Part shown: piece after piece, positions 17,562 to 27,627 of the stretch | How positions within the stretch are numbered: the stretch's first letter is position 1 | Layout of the letters: the number at the start of each line of letters is the position of its first letter | Source: Bacillota bacterium | GTDB lineage: Bacteria; Bacillota; Clostridia; Clostridiales; Clostridiaceae | NCBI GenBank assembly: GCA_021781745.1 | Contig: JAJXWH010000019.1 | Coordinates: forward strand, 33,176-97,175 | Length of the DNA stretch: 64,000 nt | Reading direction: 5' to 3' | Position numbers and translations under genes: made by a program | The notes under the pieces: generated by a model | What the model saw: the letters and a program-made list of their open reading frames with translations, nothing else | Told to the model about the DNA's origin: nothing | Databases searched by the model: none

Positions 17562-19346
17562 TTATACTGCTTTAACCATCTCATATTGTGAAGTGTAAAG
17601 CTCATAATATTCGCCTTTCAATTCCATAAGTTCATCATGACTTCCTTGCTCCACAATTTGGCCATCATTTATAACCATTATTCTTGTAGCATTTTTTATT
17701 GTTGATAGTCTATGTGCAATTACAAATGATGTTCTTCCTTCAAGTAATTTATTTAATCCTTCCTGAAGTGCCTGTTCTGTTTTTGTATCTATACTTGAAG
17801 TCGCTTCATCTAAAATCAATATTTTAGGGTCCGCAAGCAGTGCTCTTGCAAAAGAAATCAATTGCCTTTGACCAACTGATAATCTACTACCTCTTTCATT
17901 TACTTCAGTATTATAACCGTCTTTTAGATTAACAATAAAATCATGAGCTTTAACAGCTTTCGCTGCTGTTACTATTTCTTCATCAGTTGCATCTAACTTT
18001 CCATATCTTATATTGTCCAATATGGTTCCTGAAAAAATAAATGTATCTTGAAGCATTACTCCCATTTGTTTTCTTAAAGAATCTAAAGTTACATTTCTTA
18101 TGTTGTGACCATCAACTAAAACTTCACCAGAGGTTACATCGTAAAATCTGCTTAGAAGATTTATAATGGTTGTCTTTCCTGCACCTGTCGAGCCTACTAA
18201 AGCTATAGTCTCACCTGGTTTTACGTCAAAAGATACATTTTTTAAAATTTCTCTATCTTCATCTTCATATTTAAATATTACATTTCTAAATTCAACAGAT
18301 CCTTTAATCTCCGGAATATCATAAGCATTTGGTAAATTTGCTATGGTTACTGGCTCATCTAATGTCTCAAATATTCTCTCTAGGTATGCCATCGCCATTA
18401 TAAGTGCATTATAAAAGTTAGATATATTAACTATTGGATTCCAAAATCTCCATATGTACCCTACAAATGCAATAAGGGTACCTATTGTTATTGACTCTCC
18501 TATTGAACGTATTCCTATTAAATACACCAACGAAACTGTAAACACAGATGTATTTTCAATAGCCGGCCAAAGCAGTAATTGATATTTAACTGCATTTATC
18601 CAAGTTCTTCTATTCTCATTACTTACTGTTTTAAACTTCTCTGCATTAACTTTTTCCCTAGCAAATGCTTGAGTAACCTTCATCCCACTTATGCTCTCTT
18701 GTATATATGCATTAAGATTTGACTGTTTGTTGCTATATATCTGAGTAGTTCTTCTTTGCACTTTTGCAAGTAAAGCTATTATTATTGCAAGAATAGGCAT
18801 TCCAATCATACAAACCATTGTTAATCTTGGACTAATAAAGAGCATAAATCCTATAATTACAATAATGCTAAATGAATCTGTTAATAAATTTATAAGCCCA
18901 TTAGATAACAAATCACTTAGTGCATTTACGTAATTAACTACTCTTACTAAAATCTTTCCATGGGGTCTGCTATCGTAATAGGTAAATGGAAGCTTTTGCA
19001 GATGATTAAATATATCTGATCTAATATTCTTTACCACTTCCTGGCCTACATAATTCATGGTTTTTATTCTATATTTCATACATAATGCGCTTATTACTAT
19101 CGTAATAGAAAATAATATACATACAATAGCAAGCCCTTTAATATCTTTATTAGGTATATTAACATCCATAGCTATTTTTACTAAGTATGGTCCAAGCAAA
19201 GTTGATACACTTGATATTAACATTACTACAAGAGTCATAATCATTTCTTTCCTATACGGGACTACATACTTTAATAATCTTTTGCAATAATCCCAGCTAA
19301 AAGGCGTTCCTAAATCTTCATCAACATCATATTTATTTCTTGCCAT
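17562..19346 (-). CDS. ABC exporter half-transporter, consensus-Walker-B subunit
   Basis: A 594-residue type IV ABC exporter: six transmembrane helices (about 35-330), then a nucleotide-binding domain with Walker A GSTGAGKTT, signature LSVGQRQ and Walker B ILILDEATSSID with the catalytic Glu. The signature departs from LSGGQ. It pairs with the preceding gene, which has the opposite pattern, as in the heterodimeric BmrCD, LmrCD and TM287/288 exporters. Its start codon directly follows the stop codon of that gene. Substrate unknown; multidrug or lipid export is likely. Confidence 0.92.
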   Translation of the reverse strand: MARNKYDVDEDLGTPFSWDYCKRLLKYVVPYRKEMIMTLVVMLISSVSTLLGPYLVKIAMDVNIPNKDIKGLAIVCILFSITIVISALCMKYRIKTMNYVGQEVVKNIRSDIFNHLQKLPFTYYDSRPHGKILVRVVNYVNALSDLLSNGLINLLTDSFSIIVIIGFMLFISPRLTMVCMIGMPILAIIIALLAKVQRRTTQIYSNKQSNLNAYIQESISGMKVTQAFAREKVNAEKFKTVSNENRRTWINAVKYQLLLWPAIENTSVFTVSLVYLIGIRSIGESITIGTLIAFVGYIWRFWNPIVNISNFYNALIMAMAYLERIFETLDEPVTIANLPNAYDIPEIKGSVEFRNVIFKYEDEDREILKNVSFDVKPGETIALVGSTGAGKTTIINLLSRFYDVTSGEVLVDGHNIRNVTLDSLRKQMGVMLQDTFIFSGTILDNIRYGKLDATDEEIVTAAKAVKAHDFIVNLKDGYNTEVNERGSRLSVGQRQLISFARALLADPKILILDEATSSIDTKTEQALQEGLNKLLEGRTSFVIAHRLSTIKNATRIMVINDGQIVEQGSHDELMELKGEYYELYTSQYEMVKAV

Positions 19347-21107
19347 TTACCCTACCTCATTGCATTCTTCATCATCTTCTTCACCTAAATAATTACCATA
19401 TTGAGCTTTATAAACTGAATAATAGTGTCCCTTATTATCTAATAATTCTTTATGTGTTCCGCTTTCAACTATCATTCCATCATCTAAAACTAAAATTAAG
19501 TCCGAATCTTTTATAGATGAAATTCTGTGTGCTATTATAAAACATGTCTTATCTTTATATATTGTATTTAAATTCTTTTGAATCATAGCTTCTGTTTCTA
19601 CATCTAAAGCTGATGTTGTATCATCTAAAATTAAAATAGAAGGTTCTTTTATTATTGATCTTGCAAGAGTTATCCTCTGCTTCTGTCCTCCAGATAAGCC
19701 CACTCCTCTTTCCCCAACTACTGTCTCATAAGAGTCTGATAGCTTTTGAATAAAGTTGTTTGCATCAGCCATCTCAGCTGCCCAAGTTACCTTATTATTA
19801 TCTATTTCTGACACTCCATAGCTAATATTTTCTTCTATTGTATTAGAAAATAAAAATACATCCTGCATTGATATCGATATATTTTTTCTTAATGCTTGTA
19901 AATTATATTTTCTAATATCTATTCCATCTATTAATATTTCTCCAGAAGTTGCATCATAAAATCTCTCTATAAGATTTATTATTGTTGATTTTCCTGCACC
20001 AGTTTGTCCAAATATCGCAACTCTTTGTCCAGGTTTTACTTTAAAGCTTATATCTTTTAATATAGGCTCATATCCGTATTCAAAATTGACATTTCTAAAC
20101 TCAATTTCACCTTTTAGCTTCTTAGGTTTAATCCCGTCTGCTGGATTTTTTATCTTTGTTTCTTCATTAACTAATATTTTTATTTTTCTTGCAGCTGCTA
20201 TGAATCTCTGAGCATCATTAATAAGCCATCCTACCATGTTCATAGGATTATTTATAGCCCAAATAAGACCATTAAACATTACCAATTCACCCATAGTCAA
20301 CTTATCATTTATAACAAAGATTCCACCAGCTAAAATCATAACGATTGTAAACATATTTGATAAAGCATTAAGTATAGACAAATATTTTTGTGCAACACTG
20401 GCTAACTGCATATTTGCATCCATATATGCTTTATTTCTTTTCTCAAACTTTAATATTTCATAATCTTCTTTTGCAAAAGCCTTAACAACTCTATTACCAC
20501 TTATGTTCTCTTGAACTACTGTATTAAGCTTTGAGAATTGTTCTCTTATTCCAAAAAATATTGGATTTGCCTGCTTAGCAAATTTATATGCACAATATGC
20601 CACAATCGGTGTCAGTGCAAACATTAATAGAGTAAATTGAGCATTAATAAAAAACATGCTGATTATTGCAAATATAAACACTGTAACATTTTCGCAAATA
20701 TTATATATGACCCAAGCAACAAAATGCCTTACAGAATCCATATCTCCAGTCATTCTGGCCATTATATCTCCAGTTCTTGTTTTGTTATAATAATCTAAAT
20801 CCAATTCCTGCAGCTTATTATACATTTTTTGCCTTAGTTCAAATATTACATTTTGAGATACAAACTCAAATGTCATTTGGTAGGAATATCTAATAATTGC
20901 TTTAATTATAGTAGCAGCTACCATCATCCCTAAAATTGGAAATAGAATGTTAACCTTATTCTGAATAATTACTTCATCAACCAATCTACCACTTAAATAT
21001 GGATTAATCATAGCCATTAATGAGTTTAACAGTACTGCTGAAAGTGCAATATAAAATCTAAATTTGTATTTATTTATATATCCAAATATCCATTTTATGC
21101 TACTCAT
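19347..21107 (-). CDS. ABC exporter half-transporter, degenerate-site subunit
   Basis: A 586-residue ABC exporter with six membrane helices and an ATPase domain: Walker A GQTGAGKST, canonical signature LSGGQKQR, Walker B ILILDDTTSALD. Asp replaces the catalytic Glu, which marks the degenerate ATP site of heterodimeric exporters. It is the first gene of the pair, with a GAGGGGAG site. It is transcribed away from the AraC regulator at 21279, which shares its upstream region and may control it. Confidence 0.92.
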   Translation of the reverse strand: MSSIKWIFGYINKYKFRFYIALSAVLLNSLMAMINPYLSGRLVDEVIIQNKVNILFPILGMMVAATIIKAIIRYSYQMTFEFVSQNVIFELRQKMYNKLQELDLDYYNKTRTGDIMARMTGDMDSVRHFVAWVIYNICENVTVFIFAIISMFFINAQFTLLMFALTPIVAYCAYKFAKQANPIFFGIREQFSKLNTVVQENISGNRVVKAFAKEDYEILKFEKRNKAYMDANMQLASVAQKYLSILNALSNMFTIVMILAGGIFVINDKLTMGELVMFNGLIWAINNPMNMVGWLINDAQRFIAAARKIKILVNEETKIKNPADGIKPKKLKGEIEFRNVNFEYGYEPILKDISFKVKPGQRVAIFGQTGAGKSTIINLIERFYDATSGEILIDGIDIRKYNLQALRKNISISMQDVFLFSNTIEENISYGVSEIDNNKVTWAAEMADANNFIQKLSDSYETVVGERGVGLSGGQKQRITLARSIIKEPSILILDDTTSALDVETEAMIQKNLNTIYKDKTCFIIAHRISSIKDSDLILVLDDGMIVESGTHKELLDNKGHYYSVYKAQYGNYLGEEDDEECNEVG

Positions 21108-21278
21108 TAATCTCCCCTCCTTTTTTACTTCTTTCTTTTGACATGTTTAATTATCCAACAAATGATTTGGAATAAAAATGTACTTTTTTATTCATATGAT
21201 GTATATTCTTATATATAATGATAATCCTTTCTAGCAATTCTTTTTAAGATGGATATAGATAAAAGAGGTGATATTGAC

Positions 21279-22127
21279 GTGTGTAGTGTAGGTATCAACA
21301 TTGAAAATTTTAATCCAGAAATTTTATATGCATTTAAATTTGATAATAAAGATTTCATAAAGGCTGAATACCATTGTCATGATTTCATTGAATTTAGCTA
21401 TGTTGTTTCTGGCTCGGTAACCTATAAAATCGAAGATAAAATGTATAAAATTCACGAAAAAACCCTGCTTCCTTTTAACCCTGGAGTTTATCATAAAGAA
21501 TCATTAAGCAAAGGTGAACAAACTACCGAACTGCATATAGGTTTTCGCAACATCCAAATTGATGGACTTCCCTTCGATTATATATTAAAACAAACTACTG
21601 AAGTTCCATTGGAATTCAAACAGTATAAGGAAGATTTTCATAAATGTTGTTTAGAAATAATAGAAGAGCAGGAAGCCTGCGAGGTAGGAAAAGAATTAAT
21701 ATTAAAGAGCCTTATAATGAAATTAATTGCTCTTTTCTTAAAGGAAATTAACTATGTAAAAAATACAAAGAAAATTGATAGATATGACTTTCCGTTTTAT
21801 GACAAATCAAATATAGTAAAGATTATTTTAGAGTATTTTGACAAGAACTACATGAATAATGTTTCACTTGATGACATGTCTAGAAACATGTATTTAAGTT
21901 CAGTTTATATATCTAAAGTATTTAAAGAGAAAACTGGTGAATCTCCTATTAATTACTTAATAAATCTCAGATTAGAGAAAGCTAAAGATTTGCTAATCTC
22001 TACTGAATCTCCTGTAAAATCAATAGCTCAATCTGTTGGCTATAATGATGCTTATTATTTCAGCAAACTATTCAAAAAATATTATGGCCATTCTCCACAC
22101 AAATATAGGTTGGCTAATAAGTGTTAA
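21279..22127 (+). CDS. AraC family transcriptional regulator
   Basis: About 282 residues. An N-terminal cupin (EYHCHDFIEFSYVVSGSVTYKI) is followed by two helix-turn-helix motifs (VSLDDMSRNMYLSSVYISKVFKE; VKSIAQSVGYNDAYYFSKLFKK) and the end signature YYGHSPHKYR. I chose GTG at 21279, which has an AAAGAGGTGAT site 8 bases upstream, over the ATG at 21249, which has no site. It is divergent from the ABC exporter and converges on the glycyl radical operon, so either could be its target. Confidence 0.9.
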   Translation: MCSVGINIENFNPEILYAFKFDNKDFIKAEYHCHDFIEFSYVVSGSVTYKIEDKMYKIHEKTLLPFNPGVYHKESLSKGEQTTELHIGFRNIQIDGLPFDYILKQTTEVPLEFKQYKEDFHKCCLEIIEEQEACEVGKELILKSLIMKLIALFLKEINYVKNTKKIDRYDFPFYDKSNIVKIILEYFDKNYMNNVSLDDMSRNMYLSSVYISKVFKEKTGESPINYLINLRLEKAKDLLISTESPVKSIAQSVGYNDAYYFSKLFKKYYGHSPHKYRLANKC

Positions 22128-22162
22128 TAAACAGATTATACCTTAATTAATAATTTGAAATA

Positions 22163-22380
22163 TATTCTAACTAGAAATAAGTAACACACTTTTGTGGAAT
22201 GTTTCATTGGGAACTTTGATGGTAGTGATTCTTATGCTATAAGTTGTTCCAAATGTGCTAGCTCAAAGCTTGTTCTTTGAGGCTAGCACTTTGGGTACAA
22301 CTTATAGCCTTAGAATCACCCGTCAAAGTTCCCTAGAAACTGGAACAAAAGTGTGTTACTTATTTCGGTTAGTTATATAT
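22163..22380. repeat. 200-bp near-perfect palindrome (long hairpin element)
   Basis: Two arms of about 100 bases, from TATTCTAACTAGAAATAAG at the left to its reverse complement near 22378, pair almost throughout with a loop near 22270 (AAAGCTTGTTCTTT). It fills the gap between the convergent AraC gene and the aldolase gene, ending 6 bp before the aldolase stop. It has no coding capacity. It may be a transposon-derived miniature element, and as RNA would also terminate or separate the convergent transcripts. Confidence 0.88.
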
Positions 22381-22385
22381 TCAAG

Positions 22386-23063
22386 TTATAGGTTTTCCAT
22401 TGTGTTTCCTTCGCCGACTAAGCTATAGAAATCTTTTGTGAATACATCTACTGCATTTGTAGTTGCATCATGTTTGATTAACCCTTCTATTACATCTGGT
22501 GCTGCTGTAATTGAACCAATTCCATACTTACATAAATTTAAAACTTGTTGTGAGTTTTTGAAGCTAGCTGCTAATACGTCAGCATTTAAATTATGCTTTT
22601 TGAACATGTCATGAATATCTCTTGCAACTTGAACACCGTCTGCCCCCATATTATCAAGTCTATTTACATAAGGTGCTGTGTATCTTGCTCCTGCTTTTGC
22701 TGCAATAAATGCCTGCATTGAAGTATAAATAGCTGTTGCTGTAATATTTACATTTTCTTTACTTAATAATTTAATAGCTTTTATTCCTTCACTCGTTACA
22801 GGAATCTTAATATAAGTATCTTTTCCTAGTACATCTAACATATGGTGTGCTTCATCAACCATTTTTTCAGCAGTTAAGAATACTACTTGAGCATGAAGCT
22901 GTGCTCCTTCTGGCAAGAATTCTCTAATTGCTTTCAATACCTCCATAGGATTTCCACCCTGTTTCTTTAAAATAGATGGATTAGTTGTCACCCCATCACA
23001 TGGATAGAATTCATAAATTCTTTTAATCTCCTCTAAATTTGCATCATCAATTAATACTAACAT
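22386..23063 (-). CDS. fsa: Fructose-6-phosphate aldolase / transaldolase-like
   Basis: A 225-residue class I aldolase of the FSA/TalC group, which splits fructose-6-phosphate or deoxy analogues into a three-carbon ketone and glyceraldehyde-3-phosphate. The Schiff-base Lys is K86 in TYIKIPVT; CDGVTTNPSIL and ITATAIYTSMQAFIAAKAGA are family segments. I chose ATG 23063 (protein begins MLVLIDDAN) for its AGAGGAAGAG site; an in-frame ATG at 23087 adds eight residues. It is third in an operon with a glycyl radical enzyme and its activase, the arrangement also found for E. coli ybiW-ybiY-fsaA. Confidence 0.92.
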   Translation of the reverse strand: MLVLIDDANLEEIKRIYEFYPCDGVTTNPSILKKQGGNPMEVLKAIREFLPEGAQLHAQVVFLTAEKMVDEAHHMLDVLGKDTYIKIPVTSEGIKAIKLLSKENVNITATAIYTSMQAFIAAKAGARYTAPYVNRLDNMGADGVQVARDIHDMFKKHNLNADVLAASFKNSQQVLNLCKYGIGSITAAPDVIEGLIKHDATTNAVDVFTKDFYSLVGEGNTMENL

Positions 23064-23089
23064 CGCTTCTCTTCCTCTCTTTTTCAAAT

Positions 23090-24025
23090 TTATATAATTA
23101 AGTTTTTTATTCCTGCTGAATAAGCAACATTATAAAACTCTTTCATTTCTTCATCAGTATACATCTTAGGATTTTCTTCAAAGCAGTAATCTAAATTATC
23201 TAATAAATTATATTTTGCTTTGGCAAGTGGATTATAATTTAATAATTCATATCTTACTTTTGAATAAATACTTGAAATATATTCGCTTATATTATGAATA
23301 TTATTATTAGTTGCTGTAAATTGAGGTATCAATGGTGTTCTAATAATTACAGCATCCTTCTTGTTACTTTCTAAAATGAGCCTGATGTTCTTCTTAATTA
23401 GTTCATTACTAACACCTGTGAAAGCTTTATGCTTATCATCATCAAATACCTTTAAATCTGCAAAAATTGTGTCCAAATAAGGTAATGCCTCTATTATATA
23501 TTCGCTTGGAACGAATAAAGAAGTTTCAATTACTGTATTGATTCCAGCTTCTTTTAACCTTTTAAGTAAGGCAATTGTAAATTCCTTCTGAAAAAGTGGT
23601 TCCCCACCAGATAAAGTTACTCCACCACCGTATTTAAAAAATGCTTTATCCTTCAATGCTATTTCAATAACTTCATCTAAAGTATAATTTTTTGAATCCA
23701 TAGTTAATGCACCAGTTGGACAAATATCTGTAACAACTTTATTTTCCTCATCTGTGCATTTATCTTGGACAACACATATTTTATTATTATCTTGTATAAC
23801 TGATTTATTAGAACAATTTTTAACGCATAAATCACAATTAATACACTTATTTTCAAAATGAATCAAATGCCCTTTGGGCGAAATACCCTCTGGATTTTGA
23901 CACCAAACACATTTGAGCGGGCAGCCTTTTAAGAAAATCGTTGTTCTTATGCCATCACCATCATGTGTTGAAAATCTTCGTATATCAAAAATCCTTCCCG
24001 TTAAAGAAGCATAATCTTTTTCCAT
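23090..24025 (-). CDS. Glycyl radical enzyme activating protein (radical SAM)
   Basis: A 311-residue activase that uses S-adenosylmethionine to place the glycyl radical on the neighbouring enzyme. The radical SAM motif is CPLKCVWC (CxxxCxxC), followed by an inserted ferredoxin-like domain with CINCDLCVKNC and a further CP. GGGVTLSGGEPLFQ is the SAM-binding segment. It starts 3 bases after the stop of the glycyl radical enzyme, with its ribosome binding site inside the last codons of that gene, so translation is probably coupled. Confidence 0.94.
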   Translation of the reverse strand: MEKDYASLTGRIFDIRRFSTHDGDGIRTTIFLKGCPLKCVWCQNPEGISPKGHLIHFENKCINCDLCVKNCSNKSVIQDNNKICVVQDKCTDEENKVVTDICPTGALTMDSKNYTLDEVIEIALKDKAFFKYGGGVTLSGGEPLFQKEFTIALLKRLKEAGINTVIETSLFVPSEYIIEALPYLDTIFADLKVFDDDKHKAFTGVSNELIKKNIRLILESNKKDAVIIRTPLIPQFTATNNNIHNISEYISSIYSKVRYELLNYNPLAKAKYNLLDNLDYCFEENPKMYTDEEMKEFYNVAYSAGIKNLII

Positions 24026-24028
24026 AAA

Positions 24029-26383
24029 CTATATATCTCCATAACTTGTTCTTGCTATAATTTCATTTTGTAATTCTCCTGCAAGTTCAGTGAAATATGC
24101 TGTATATCCTGCTACACGTACAGTTAAACTACGATAATTTTCAGGATTTTTTTGTGCTGCTAACAAGTCTTCTTTTCGTAAAACATTAAATTGAATATGT
24201 GGTATTTCTAAATCCACGAAGGTTCTTAAAAATTTTGAGAACTTATCTATACCCGTTTCATTCTTAAAGAATTCCGGTAAAAACTTCATGTTCAACAATC
24301 CGCCATTAGTAGTTAAATTATTATCCAATTTTGATACAGATTTTAAAACCGCCGTAGGCCCTGCAATATCTCTACCGTATACTGGTGACATGCCACCATC
24401 AGCTAAAGGAGCTTTTGCATATCTTCCATCTGGAGAGGCACCTACATTCTCACCCATTGGAACATGGGCTGATACTGTATACATTCCAGTATGATATATT
24501 CCTCCACGGTAATTTCTATAAGATTTGAGCTTCCCATTAAAATATCTTGCCCATTTAGCTCCTATTTCATCTACCCACTCAATATCATTGCCATACTTAG
24601 GTGCGCGATTTAACAGCATAGCTCTTATAACTTCATAGCCTTCGAAATTATTTTGAATAGCTTTTAGTAAATCTTCTTTAGAAATTCTCTTTTCATCATA
24701 TACTAGAAGTTTTATTGCTGCTAAACTGTCTGCTAAATTTGCAACTTGTATCATTTGAATCCCTGATAGATTATATACAGCTCCACCTGCCGTAACATCC
24801 ATTCCTCTCTCAATACAGTCATCAATAACTGATGATAAAAATGGCGAAGGCAAAACATCTATATGAGCTTTTTCAACTTGTTCACAAGCTAGAATCATCT
24901 TATCAATAAAATAATCTATCTGCTTAGCAAAAGCTTCTTCTAAATCTTCATACTTTTCATAGGTAGTTAAATTACCTAAGTCTGGACCTAATGAATCTTT
25001 AGTTATTAAACATTTTCCATTATTAATAGTTAGCTCCAAAACCTTATTTAAGTTAAACATTGCAGCATCACTCCAACCAAGATTATTGCCTTGTGTTGTA
25101 AGCTCTACACACCCAACTATTGCATAATCTCTTGCATCTCTTTTCTTTATTCCTAAGTCTGTCATAGATGGTATTACACATTCGTCGTTGAAGAATTGCG
25201 GCATCCCACTTCCTTTTGAGACAACCTTTATACTCTCTTTTAATATCTCTTCTGATGTATTTTTATGGAGCCTTACAGATAAATTAGGTTGTGGCAGCCC
25301 TAAATGTTCTTGAGCTTTTAGGAATAAGAAAGATAATTCATTAGAAAAATCATTCCCATTTTCATCTTGACCACCAATTGCAATATTAAACCCTATAGGA
25401 AAGCCTGCAAAAAACTTGGCACTATGAGAGTTTCTTAAATAAACTATTTCATTAAACTTAAGCCAAAGACATTCAATTATTTCTAAAGCCTTCTCATCAT
25501 CTATATTACCAAGGCGAATATCTCTTTTATAATATGGGTATAAAAATTCATCCATTCTTCCGGGTGAAAATGATGATGCATTTGATTCCATATGAAGTAT
25601 AACAAATAAAAACCAAGTTGCTTGCGCAGCCTCATGGAAAGTTTGTGCCGGCCTTTTAGAAATATTCTTGCAAATCTCTGCAACCTGAAGCATGCTTGAT
25701 ACTAATTCTTCCTCACATACTGAAGCAGCTTTTTCTTTCATTAAATCATGGTATCTCATCATAAATTCTTGAGCACCTTCCATAACAATAACTACACTTT
25801 CGTAAAAGTCCTTATTTTCTTTAGTTGCATTTTTCATTTTTTCAAATGCCCTTTGTTTAATGCCTTCTGGTCCAAGTGCAAGCCATTCTCTACAATTTGG
25901 GCAAATGTGACCTTGCGCATGATCTTTTTGATTTATCTTTACAACTTTTGCAATATCATCAATTTCTTTTCCGTATCTCTGTCTAATAACATCTTCTAAT
26001 GAGTGTCCATCCCAATATGGCTTAATCACTTTTCTAAATGTTTCTATATCTTCCGAATTTACATCAAATTTATCTTGAGCTCTAGTTGGTAAAGTCTCAA
26101 ATTCTTTATCAATCCATGAGCTGCCACTCTCTGGGAATACAACACCATATCTAACCCCTTTAGTACGATTACCTACTATTAATTCTTCATCATCAACACC
26201 GATTTCTAACTTTGAAAGAGAATTTTTTAATGCTAATGCTCTTTTTATAATAACTGGTTTATCTTTATTTTCTTTATATGTTCCGGTTATTATAAGTGCT
26301 TGTTCAATTGATGCGTATCTCTTTTCTGATAACATCTTTTCCTTTAGCCCTTTGATTCTTTGAGACATTAATAATTCACTCAT
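24029..26383 (-). CDS. Glycyl radical enzyme, PFL2 / YbiW-PflD-like
   Basis: A 784-residue glycyl radical enzyme. The radical glycine is G759 in RVAGYTA; the thiyl cysteine and general base are C425 and E427 in GCVEL. It lacks the Cys-Cys pair of true pyruvate formate-lyase. Its neighbours, an activase and a fructose-6-phosphate aldolase, match the YbiW/PflD type, for which a ring-opening role on 1,5-anhydroglucitol-6-phosphate, giving 1-deoxyfructose-6-phosphate for the aldolase, has been reported. That substrate is inferred from context only; a diol or glycerol dehydratase is the main alternative. Confidence 0.9.
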   Translation of the reverse strand: MSELLMSQRIKGLKEKMLSEKRYASIEQALIITGTYKENKDKPVIIKRALALKNSLSKLEIGVDDEELIVGNRTKGVRYGVVFPESGSSWIDKEFETLPTRAQDKFDVNSEDIETFRKVIKPYWDGHSLEDVIRQRYGKEIDDIAKVVKINQKDHAQGHICPNCREWLALGPEGIKQRAFEKMKNATKENKDFYESVVIVMEGAQEFMMRYHDLMKEKAASVCEEELVSSMLQVAEICKNISKRPAQTFHEAAQATWFLFVILHMESNASSFSPGRMDEFLYPYYKRDIRLGNIDDEKALEIIECLWLKFNEIVYLRNSHSAKFFAGFPIGFNIAIGGQDENGNDFSNELSFLFLKAQEHLGLPQPNLSVRLHKNTSEEILKESIKVVSKGSGMPQFFNDECVIPSMTDLGIKKRDARDYAIVGCVELTTQGNNLGWSDAAMFNLNKVLELTINNGKCLITKDSLGPDLGNLTTYEKYEDLEEAFAKQIDYFIDKMILACEQVEKAHIDVLPSPFLSSVIDDCIERGMDVTAGGAVYNLSGIQMIQVANLADSLAAIKLLVYDEKRISKEDLLKAIQNNFEGYEVIRAMLLNRAPKYGNDIEWVDEIGAKWARYFNGKLKSYRNYRGGIYHTGMYTVSAHVPMGENVGASPDGRYAKAPLADGGMSPVYGRDIAGPTAVLKSVSKLDNNLTTNGGLLNMKFLPEFFKNETGIDKFSKFLRTFVDLEIPHIQFNVLRKEDLLAAQKNPENYRSLTVRVAGYTAYFTELAGELQNEIIARTSYGDI

Positions 26384-26514
26384 TTCTCTTTCTCCTTCCT
26401 ACTTACTTATTATTATTTATTATTGTTATAACTTGATTCTATATTATTTAGAATTTTTTTTCAATATTTTTTTATTATTTTATATAGTTTTTTCAATCAA
26501 GATGATTTTATTCA

Positions 26515-26563
26515 ATAAAAAATACTACTTTATACTAAATTTACTTTTTAATATAAAGTAGTG
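26515..26563 (-). terminator. Terminator of the patatin gene
   Basis: An 11-bp perfect stem (26524-26534 with 26552-26562) follows the patatin stop on the minus strand, with a T-rich tail. It isolates the glycyl radical operon from the gene upstream. Confidence 0.7.
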
Positions 26564-26590
26564 TTAATCAATATTATGATATTTAATTAT

Positions 26591-27430
26591 CTATAAGTAG
26601 TTAATAATTTTTTCCCTATCTTTAGTAGTTAAATTATATCCATTTTCATATATTGCTTTTAATTTATTTTTATCTCTTTCAAATCTACTTATATCCATGC
26701 TTATACTTGGTCTTATTATAATTGCTTTTCCGTCGTCTTCTAGTTTCTTGCAAAAATCTAATTGTTCATTATATTTAATATGTCTTTCTTTTAACACCTT
26801 TGCTAATTTGGGATATTTATTTTTATAAATTCTATATGTTAATTCATTAGCCTTTGAATGTTTCTTTCTATATCCTTCATTTCTTGTTAAAACAATTATG
26901 TGCTTATCATTTCCATCAGATATAGATTTATTGATTGGTATGGGCTCAGAAAGGCCTCCGTCTGCATAATACTGTCCGTTAATCTTTTCAAATGGAAACA
27001 TCAACGGAATTGCTATGCTAGCTCTAAGAATTGAGCTCCTTTTGTCTAATAAATCTTTATCAAAATACTCATTTTCTCCTGTCTCAATATTAAATGCTCC
27101 AGCTAACATTTTACCATCAAACTCATAAAAAGTTTTATAATCAAAAATACAATGTTTATTAGGAATTTCATCAAATACAAAATCTAAATCCATAATTGAT
27201 CTACATTTAATTAGATTTCCATAACTAATATACCTTTTATTATCCATAAATCTTTCCATTATCTCTAAATTTCTTCCTCTTTGTTTAGAAACGAATGAAT
27301 ATGCATTAGTAGCCCCTGCTGATACCCCTACTATATATTTTATTTCTGCTTCTATATCCAAAAGTGCATCTAATACACCCGCTGTGAATAACCCTCTGAA
27401 AGCTCCGCCTTCAAGCACAAGTCCAGTCAT
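26591..27430 (-). CDS. Patatin-like phospholipase
   Basis: A 279-residue cytoplasmic serine acyl hydrolase. The oxyanion loop is GLVLEGGAFRGLF, the nucleophile elbow GVSAGA, and the catalytic Asp lies in YADGGLSEPIPI. These give the Ser-Asp dyad of the family. The substrate is probably a phospholipid or acylglycerol. A CGGAGG site precedes the ATG. It is flanked by a terminator downstream and the Mn-riboswitch promoter region upstream, so it is monocistronic. Confidence 0.9.
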   Translation of the reverse strand: MTGLVLEGGAFRGLFTAGVLDALLDIEAEIKYIVGVSAGATNAYSFVSKQRGRNLEIMERFMDNKRYISYGNLIKCRSIMDLDFVFDEIPNKHCIFDYKTFYEFDGKMLAGAFNIETGENEYFDKDLLDKRSSILRASIAIPLMFPFEKINGQYYADGGLSEPIPINKSISDGNDKHIIVLTRNEGYRKKHSKANELTYRIYKNKYPKLAKVLKERHIKYNEQLDFCKKLEDDGKAIIIRPSISMDISRFERDKNKLKAIYENGYNLTTKDREKIINYL

Positions 27431-27627
27431 AATAAACCTCCGTAATATATTCTCTCAATTTATTATAACTCAAATAAGAAATAAAAATATATGAAAACTA
27501 TTCTTTATTTTCACTTTAGTTACACAACAAATTTTTCAATTTATTTTGTAATGCTTCCCATTAATACAATTACAATACTTATTATCGGAATAAAACTGTA
27601 ATGTAGTATACAATACCATTTATTCTA

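Noticed and set aside
24288..24494. Plus-strand frame inside the glycyl radical enzyme gene
   Set aside because: It is antisense to a clear catalytic gene and has no ribosome binding site or family match.
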